Source: JAPLJC01 sp052326585
GTDB lineage: Bacteria > Desulfobacterota > Desulfobaccia > Desulfobaccales > 0-14-0-80-60-11
Length of the DNA stretch: 9,560 bases
Assembly: GCA_052326585.1 (NCBI GenBank)
Contig: JBKQLU010000073.1
Coordinates: forward strand, 1-9,560
Reading direction: 5' to 3'
Part shown: positions 5,039 to 9,560 of the stretch, in pieces
Numbering within the stretch: position 1 is the first letter of the stretch
Layout: every line of letters begins with the position of its first letter
The notes under the pieces: generated by a model
Databases searched by the model: none
The model's input: only the letters and a program-made list of their open reading frames with translations
Told to the model about the DNA's origin: nothing
Made by a program: the position numbers and the translations under genes

Positions 5039-7135
5039 TTGATCCGGCCGGGAAAATTATATAAAATTCCTTACGGGAATCTTTTTTCAAGATTTAAACG
5101 GCCGACGAGGATAAACCCTTTGCAATCCATCCAGAACCTAGGGCAAGCCAGCTACGCGCAGAAAGAGCGGGGGCGGCAATTGCCCCGCTTGCCTCTGGAA
5201 GGAAACCTGGATCTTACCTACCGCTGCAACAATAATTGCCGTCACTGCTGGCTCAGGATCGCACCCAGGGCCAGGGAGCAGAAGCAAGAGCTATCCTTTG
5301 AGGAAATTAAACGTCTAGTCGATGACGCGAGGAAGATGGGCTGCCAGAAATGGAACATCTCCGGCGGTGAACCCATGCTGCGGCCGGATTTTGCCGAGAT
5401 CTTCGACTTCCTTACCGGCAAGGCGGTCTCCTATGGCCTCAACACCAACGGCACCTTGATCACGCCGGAGATCGCCCGCCTCCTGAGGCGCAAAGGGAGC
5501 AAGATGGTCGCCCTCTATGGGGCCACCGCCGAGGTTCACGATAAGGTAACCCGTACCCCCGGCTCATTCGAGGCCACTATGCAGGGGTTCGCTTACCTGA
5601 AAGAGGCCGGCGCAGGCTTTATCGTGCAACTTATCCCTATGCAGGCCAATTATCAGCAGTTTGCACAAATGGTAGGACTGGCTCAATCCCTTAGCTCCCA
5701 TTACAAGATTGGGGCCGCCTGGCTCTATTTATCGGCTTGTGGTTCGAGGCGCCGCAATGCCGAGATCAGGCGCCAGAGGCTGGACCCCAAGGACGTCACC
5801 CAGCTTGATCAGCCCGATCTCTTCTATGATGATTGGCTCGCTGGCAAAGAAGGGCAGGCCTGCCACATTAAGGGCCCGGATGATCGTCTCTACGCCCAGT
5901 GCATCGCCAATCACCGGGAATTTCATATAGATCCATATGGGCGCATGGCCTTCTGCGCGTTTATCAAAGACCTAGCGTTACGTTATGACTTGCGCGCCGG
6001 TAGTTTCCAAGAAGCCTGGGATGTCTTCATCCCTTCCCTGGCTGAGCGGGTGCGGGGAGGCTCGGAATATATAGAAAACTGCGGCAGATGCGACTTGCGG
6101 AGGGACTGCCGCTGGTGTGATGTTTATGGCTATCTGGAGCACGGCCGCCACGGGGCCAAAGTTGAGTACCTCTGCCAGGCGGCCCGGGAAAACCGGGCTT
6201 TCAAAGAGGACTGGCAACGCCGTCACCGGCGTTTTTATAGCATCGCCGGGATCACCCTGATGGTGGAATCCGATCTTCCGATCAATGAACATACCTTCGC
6301 AAGCAAATTTAAAAAATTTGAGATGGACCACCCCGGTGACGACCTGATCTCCATTCGTCATCAGTTCAGTCTGCCGGATTTGATCGGCAAGAACCTCGGT
6401 CAAGAGGTCTACCACCGCCCCCCCTGGGCCATCTATCGTAAAGGAGACTCCTGGATTTATCTGGGAATTTCTCCCGTGGCGGGCGATACCAGGCTGCACC
6501 GGGTGGCGGTTTTTAACCTTGACCACACCCGGGCCCAGATATATAGCCCCAGTGCAGAGATTTTTCTTAGGGGCCATTTACAAGCCTTAACGCTTTTCTC
6601 CACTGACCAGGTTCTCTTAGCCCGGGCCCTGGCCGACCATGCCGCCTGTATTATCCACTCCGGCGGCGCAATCCTAAACGGCCAGGGCTTGCTCTTTGTA
6701 GGCCATTCCGCGGTGGGAAAATCGACTTTAATTAAGATGCTCAAGGGAAAAGCCGAGATTCTCTGTGATGACCGGAACATCGTCCGCCGCTGGCCGGAAG
6801 GCTTTCGGGTCCATGGCACCTGGAGCCACGGCGAGGTGCCCGTGGTCTCGGCCGCCTCGGCTCCCCTAAAGGCTATTTTTTTTCTCCGCCAGTCCCGGCA
6901 AAACAAGCTCATTCCCTTCAATCCTGGCAGGGAGACGATGGGTGAGCTGCTCAGTTGTGTCATCAAGCCCCTGGTTACCGCCGACTGGTGGCAAAAAATG
7001 CTGGCGCTCACGGAAGGAATCATCCGGGAGATTCCCTGTTACGCTATGGAATTTGATGCCAGCGGTAAGATTGTCAGCCAATTAGAGGATTTGGTGTGGA
7101 GAGGCTGCATTAATAAAGAGATTCCGGCACCATGA
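5039..7135 (+). CDS. Radical SAM/SPASM enzyme fused to an HprK-like ATP kinase domain
   Basis: The 698-aa cytosolic protein joins two enzymes. Residues about 53-230 form a radical SAM barrel: CNNNCRHC (C63, C67, C70) binds the [4Fe-4S] cluster, and SGGEP (108-112) binds SAM. Residues about 275-380 form a SPASM-like auxiliary cluster region with C275, C288, C306, C348, C351, C357, C360 and C379 in the usual CxxC-x5-CxxC spacing. From about 400 it switches to an HPr kinase-like module: P-loop GHSAVGKST (555-563), acidic pair LCDDRN (575-580), IFFLRQ (613-618) and the terminal EIPCYAMEF. Radical SAM/SPASM proteins usually install carbon-based crosslinks or epimerise peptides, and HprK-like kinases of lasso peptide clusters phosphorylate the peptide; that this fusion does both is inference. 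The TTG start is set by AGGAGG 7 nt upstream. The stop overlaps the next gene as ATGA. Confidence 0.92.
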   Translation: MIRPGKLYKIPYGNLFSRFKRPTRINPLQSIQNLGQASYAQKERGRQLPRLPLEGNLDLTYRCNNNCRHCWLRIAPRAREQKQELSFEEIKRLVDDARKMGCQKWNISGGEPMLRPDFAEIFDFLTGKAVSYGLNTNGTLITPEIARLLRRKGSKMVALYGATAEVHDKVTRTPGSFEATMQGFAYLKEAGAGFIVQLIPMQANYQQFAQMVGLAQSLSSHYKIGAAWLYLSACGSRRRNAEIRRQRLDPKDVTQLDQPDLFYDDWLAGKEGQACHIKGPDDRLYAQCIANHREFHIDPYGRMAFCAFIKDLALRYDLRAGSFQEAWDVFIPSLAERVRGGSEYIENCGRCDLRRDCRWCDVYGYLEHGRHGAKVEYLCQAARENRAFKEDWQRRHRRFYSIAGITLMVESDLPINEHTFASKFKKFEMDHPGDDLISIRHQFSLPDLIGKNLGQEVYHRPPWAIYRKGDSWIYLGISPVAGDTRLHRVAVFNLDHTRAQIYSPSAEIFLRGHLQALTLFSTDQVLLARALADHAACIIHSGGAILNGQGLLFVGHSAVGKSTLIKMLKGKAEILCDDRNIVRRWPEGFRVHGTWSHGEVPVVSAASAPLKAIFFLRQSRQNKLIPFNPGRETMGELLSCVIKPLVTADWWQKMLALTEGIIREIPCYAMEFDASGKIVSQLEDLVWRGCINKEIPAP

Positions 7136-8307
7136 GCGAGGGCAACCTGCATCCATATTTTGCCAAAGTCAATCCGGCGCGGCACCCGTTATGGCAAAAC
7201 TGGGCTCCTCTATCAACCTGTCTCGATTTGGAGCTGACCGAACGTTGCAACAATGACTGTATCCACTGCTTTATTAATCTTCCTGCGGACGATGCCCAAG
7301 CCCGGTCTCGGGAGCTCACCACCCATGAGATAATCGCTATCCTGGCCGAAGCGGCAGCCCTGGGGACCCTCTTGGTACGGTTCACCGGCGGCGAACCCCT
7401 GCTCCGGGATGACTTTGTGGAACTTTACCTTGGCGCCCGGCGACTGGGCCTCAGGGTGGTGCTGTTTACCAATGCCCGCCTGATCACCCCGGAATTGGCC
7501 AGCCTTTTTGCCCGGATGCCCCCTTTAGAAAAGATCGAGGTCACCGTTTACGGCATGAGGCGGGAGTCTTACGAAGCCGTATCCCGGGTACCGGGCTCTT
7601 ATGACGAATTTCGACGCGGCGTCGGGCTGCTCCTAGAAAATCGGGTGCCCTTTTTGGTCAAAGGGGCGCTGCTGCCTCCCAATCGCATGGAAGTGGAGGC
7701 CTTTGAAGACTGGGCGGCTACCCTGCCGGCCATGGATTCCCCCCCTGCATACGCTATGCTCTTTGACCTTCGGGGCCGCCGGGATTCCCTCCTGAAAAAC
7801 CGCCTTATCCAGAGCCTGCGCCTTTCACCCGCCGCTGCCTTGACAATATTACAAAGGCATCAGAATTACCGCCGGGAGATGCCGGAGTTTTGCGCCAAAT
7901 TCATCGGCCCGCCTGGTGACCGGCTATTCTCTTGCGGGGCCGGGCATGCCGCCTGCGTGAATGCCTTTGGCAGGGTGCAGCCCTGCCTGCTGCTGCGGCA
8001 CCCCGGGTTCGTTTATGATCTGAAACAGGGCTCCTTGCAGGATGCCTTAAGGAACTTCTTTCCCCGCTTGCGGCAGGAGAGCCGCGCCACCAATTCGGAC
8101 TATCTGGCCCGTTGCGCCCGCTGTTTTTTGAAGGGACTCTGCGAGCAGTGCCCGGCCAAATCCTGGTCCGAGTATGGCACCCTCGATACGCCAGTGGAGT
8201 ATCTGTGTGGGGTGGCGCACGCTCAGGCCCTGGATTTGGGACTTCTCCGGGAAAGTGAGCGCAGTTGGGAAGTGAAGGACTGGAAAGAGAGGATTGCGAG
8301 AATATGA
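7132..8307 (+). CDS. Radical SAM/SPASM peptide-maturase-like protein
   Basis: This 391-aa protein has a radical SAM domain (about residues 33-210) with CNNDCIHC (C39, C43, C46), the SAM-binding TGGEP (85-89) and barrel strands such as VVLFTNA and IEVTVYG. The C-terminal SPASM region has C254, C268, C275, C285, then C328, C331, C337, C340 and C359, enough for two auxiliary [4Fe-4S] clusters. The layout is that of anaerobic sulfatase-maturase/PqqE-type enzymes, which modify peptide or protein side chains using 5'-deoxyadenosyl radical chemistry; the actual reaction is unknown. It shares long stretches of motif order with the third radical SAM gene at 8911, so the two are probably paralogues from a duplication. 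Both ends overlap neighbours as ATGA, so translation is coupled to the fusion gene before and the PqqD gene after. Confidence 0.93.
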   Translation: MSEGNLHPYFAKVNPARHPLWQNWAPLSTCLDLELTERCNNDCIHCFINLPADDAQARSRELTTHEIIAILAEAAALGTLLVRFTGGEPLLRDDFVELYLGARRLGLRVVLFTNARLITPELASLFARMPPLEKIEVTVYGMRRESYEAVSRVPGSYDEFRRGVGLLLENRVPFLVKGALLPPNRMEVEAFEDWAATLPAMDSPPAYAMLFDLRGRRDSLLKNRLIQSLRLSPAAALTILQRHQNYRREMPEFCAKFIGPPGDRLFSCGAGHAACVNAFGRVQPCLLLRHPGFVYDLKQGSLQDALRNFFPRLRQESRATNSDYLARCARCFLKGLCEQCPAKSWSEYGTLDTPVEYLCGVAHAQALDLGLLRESERSWEVKDWKERIARI

Positions 8308-8600
8308 CGATTAAGTGCGATGTGGTCTATGCCATCTCTGACGCCGTGGTTGCCCGGGAGATCGAGGGCGAAATCATCATTGTTCCTTTAGTATCCGGCA
8401 TCGCCGACCTGGAGGACGAGATCTTCACCCTCAATGCCACGGGCAAGGCCATCTGGGACAAGCTGGATGGCCGGCGTCGCCTCCAAGACATCATTTCCGA
8501 GCTCTCCAGCGAGTACCAGGCCCCGCCTGGGGAAATCGAGGCGGACGTCCTGGGCCTGGTAGAAGAGTTGACCCGCCGGAGGATGCTGGTTGCGGTCTAA
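8304..8600 (+). CDS. PqqD-like peptide chaperone (RRE domain)
   Basis: The 98-aa protein matches the PqqD family: the segment EDEIFTLNATGKAIWDKLDG (about residues 37-56) followed by RRRLQDIISELSSEY and a helix EIEADVLGLVEELTRRRML. PqqD-type winged-helix domains are RiPP recognition elements; they hold the leader of a precursor peptide and present it to the radical SAM enzyme. Length is normal for a free-standing member. The ATG at 8304 overlaps the stop of the radical SAM gene as ATGA. The frame is open 13 codons further up to 8265, but the ATGA coupling and the family's usual N-terminus favour 8304. Its position between two radical SAM genes suggests it serves one or both. Confidence 0.9.
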   Translation: MTIKCDVVYAISDAVVAREIEGEIIIVPLVSGIADLEDEIFTLNATGKAIWDKLDGRRRLQDIISELSSEYQAPPGEIEADVLGLVEELTRRRMLVAV

Positions 8601-8641
8601 GCCTCCAAAGCCGCGGCTTTACAACGGCGCCGGGGGGGCTG

Positions 8642-8899
8642 GCGCTTTCGAAGACGGCCCTTAAGGAGTTTCTGCGGGCCGTGCTCGCCAAGGGCGCTTC
8701 TTTCCGGTTTAAGGCTTGGGGTTTTAGTATGCGTCCCTTTATCAAGGATGAGGCGGTGGTCACTGTTTCGCCTGTGCCAGTGGCTCAGTGGTGCAGCGGC
8801 GATATCGTAGCGAGTTTGGGGCCGCTGGGTTTGCGGTCTTGTATCCAGCCCCAGGATTTCGGCTGCTGGCGGGGAGCGGTCCTGCCGCGGCCGGCCTGA
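8642..8899 (+). pseudogene. Degenerate S24/S26-like peptidase, probably frameshifted
   Basis: Frame 2 encodes LKEFLRAVLAKGASFRFKAWGFSMRPFIKDEAVVTVSP and then CSGDIVA, matching the start of the intact peptidase at 3950-4453 (nucleophile Ser codon at 8726-8728). After GDIVA the resemblance stops in this frame. It seems to go on in frame 1 (GFRLLAGSGPAAAG, about 8860-8900), which would need a frameshift near 8811-8825. The expected catalytic VAHR motif is lost: the matching place reads VLYP. No good start exists: homology reaches back at least to 8642 but there is no ATG/GTG/TTG with a ribosome binding site, and the GTG at 8681 would cut the conserved helix. It lies 41 nt after the PqqD gene and ends just before the third radical SAM start. 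A short intact protein starting at GTG 8681 cannot be excluded, but it would lack the base residue. Confidence 0.55.
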
Positions 8900-8904
8900 A
8901 GGAG
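8899..8904 (+). promoter_or_regulatory. Shine-Dalgarno site setting the TTG start of the third radical SAM gene
   Basis: AAGGAG ends 6 nt before the TTG at 8911-8913. The frame is open upstream to about 8752, but no earlier start has such a site. Confidence 0.75.
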
Positions 8905-8910
8905 CCTTGT

Positions 8911-9560
8911 TTGAGTCAGGAGTTTGTCTCCGCCTTACCGTTATCCAGCTTTCAACTCTGGAAAAAGCTGTCGGACCGGCAGCGGCCCTTGTCCTTCGAT
9001 ATAGAGGTTACGGCCCGCTGCAACCATGACTGCCGCCATTGCTATATCAACCTGCCCGCGGCTGACCAGGAAGCCAGGGCCGCCGAGCTTTCCCCGGAGG
9101 AAATCAGCAGCATTGCAAGAGAGGCCGTATCGATGGGCGCCGTGTGGTGTCTCATAAGCGGCGGAGAGCCTTTGCTCCGGGAGGATTTTCCGGAGATTTA
9201 CTTGGGTTTGAAGCGGTTAGGGCTCCTGGTATCGGTGTTCACCAATGCCTGTCTGGTCACCTCACAACATGTGAAACTTTTCCGGAAATCTTCCCCCCGG
9301 GATCTGGAGGTCACTGTCTATGGCGCAACCCGGGAAACCTACGAAGCCGTGACCCGGAAGCCGGGGTCCTTTGCCGCCTTTCAGCGGGGGCTTAACCTGC
9401 TGCTGGCGGGCGGCCTCAAGGTGCGTTTCAAGGCCATGGCCCTCCGGGCCAATGTCCACGAACTGCCGGAGATCGCCCGCTTCTGCCGGGCCCGCACCAA
9501 GGATTATTTTCGGTTTGATACGCAGTTCGACATCGCGCCGGTTCCGGCTGGAGGCGAGGG
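8911..9560 (+). CDS. Third radical SAM protein, N-terminal part (runs off the window)
   Basis: Frame 1 is open from the TTG at 8911 to the last base (216 codons plus two bases), with no stop. It carries CNHDCRHC (C37, C41, C44 counted from TTG), ISGGEP (82-87), the strand SVFTNA, and DLEVTVYGATRETYEAVTRKPGSF-like spacing shared with the gene at 7132, for example ETYEAVTRKPGSF here against ESYEAVSRVPGSY there. It is thus a second-copy paralogue of that enzyme; the likely SPASM region lies outside the window. The start has a good Shine-Dalgarno (AAGGAG, 6-nt gap). It belongs to the operon with the PqqD gene and probably uses the same recognition protein. Substrate and reaction are unknown. Confidence 0.9.
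   Translation, partial: MSQEFVSALPLSSFQLWKKLSDRQRPLSFDIEVTARCNHDCRHCYINLPAADQEARAAELSPEEISSIAREAVSMGAVWCLISGGEPLLREDFPEIYLGLKRLGLLVSVFTNACLVTSQHVKLFRKSSPRDLEVTVYGATRETYEAVTRKPGSFAAFQRGLNLLLAGGLKVRFKAMALRANVHELPEIARFCRARTKDYFRFDTQFDIAPVPAGGE

Noticed and set aside
5978..7023. Minus-strand frames opposite the C-terminal half of the fusion protein
   Set aside because: They are antisense to clear HprK-like motifs and show no domain of their own.
1..9560. CRISPR array, insertion sequence ends or a transposase/integrase gene
   Set aside because: No regularly spaced repeats, no terminal inverted repeats with target duplication and no recombinase motifs were seen in the window.

Overview
The window is GC-rich chromosomal DNA with frequent TTG and GTG starts, strong Shine-Dalgarno sites and tight ATGA overlaps between genes. 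This style, together with the aro genes and a radical-SAM/SPASM plus PqqD cluster, suits a Desulfobacterota-type (deltaproteobacterial) anaerobe. That placement is inference only; nothing here fixes the genus.

Left part (1-3125, + strand) is a housekeeping block: the 3' end of shikimate dehydrogenase (aroE), a complete EPSP synthase (aroA), and, 18 nt behind it, a Spinster-like MFS transporter starting at TTG. A perfect 12-bp inverted repeat follows. Next comes an initiator tRNA-Met(CAU) with its own sigma70-type promoter and an intrinsic terminator (3289-3459).

Right of the tRNA the character changes. About 490 nt (3460-3949) is partly AT-rich and holds no convincing gene. A minus-strand pair follows: an intact S24/S26-type Ser/His peptidase (3950-4453) preceded by what looks like the severed C-terminal end of an HprK-like kinase (4453-4692). 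A roughly 350-nt spacer leads into a plus-strand operon: (1) a 698-aa fusion of a radical SAM/SPASM enzyme with an HprK-like ATP kinase domain; (2) a second radical SAM/SPASM protein; (3) a 98-aa PqqD-like (RRE) protein; (4) a degenerate second S26-like peptidase; (5) a third radical SAM protein that runs off the window. Genes 1-2 and 2-3 overlap by ATGA.

Taken together, 3950-9560 looks like a peptide- or protein-modifying system of the RiPP kind: several radical SAM maturases, one leader-binding RRE protein, a kinase domain and a protease. It also carries duplicated and decaying parts (two HprK-like modules, two S26-like modules, three radical SAM proteins). No precursor peptide can be named with confidence. 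The most unusual element is the radical SAM-SPASM-HprK fusion, whose 5' leader can be drawn as two mutually exclusive hairpins, one of which hides its ribosome binding site.
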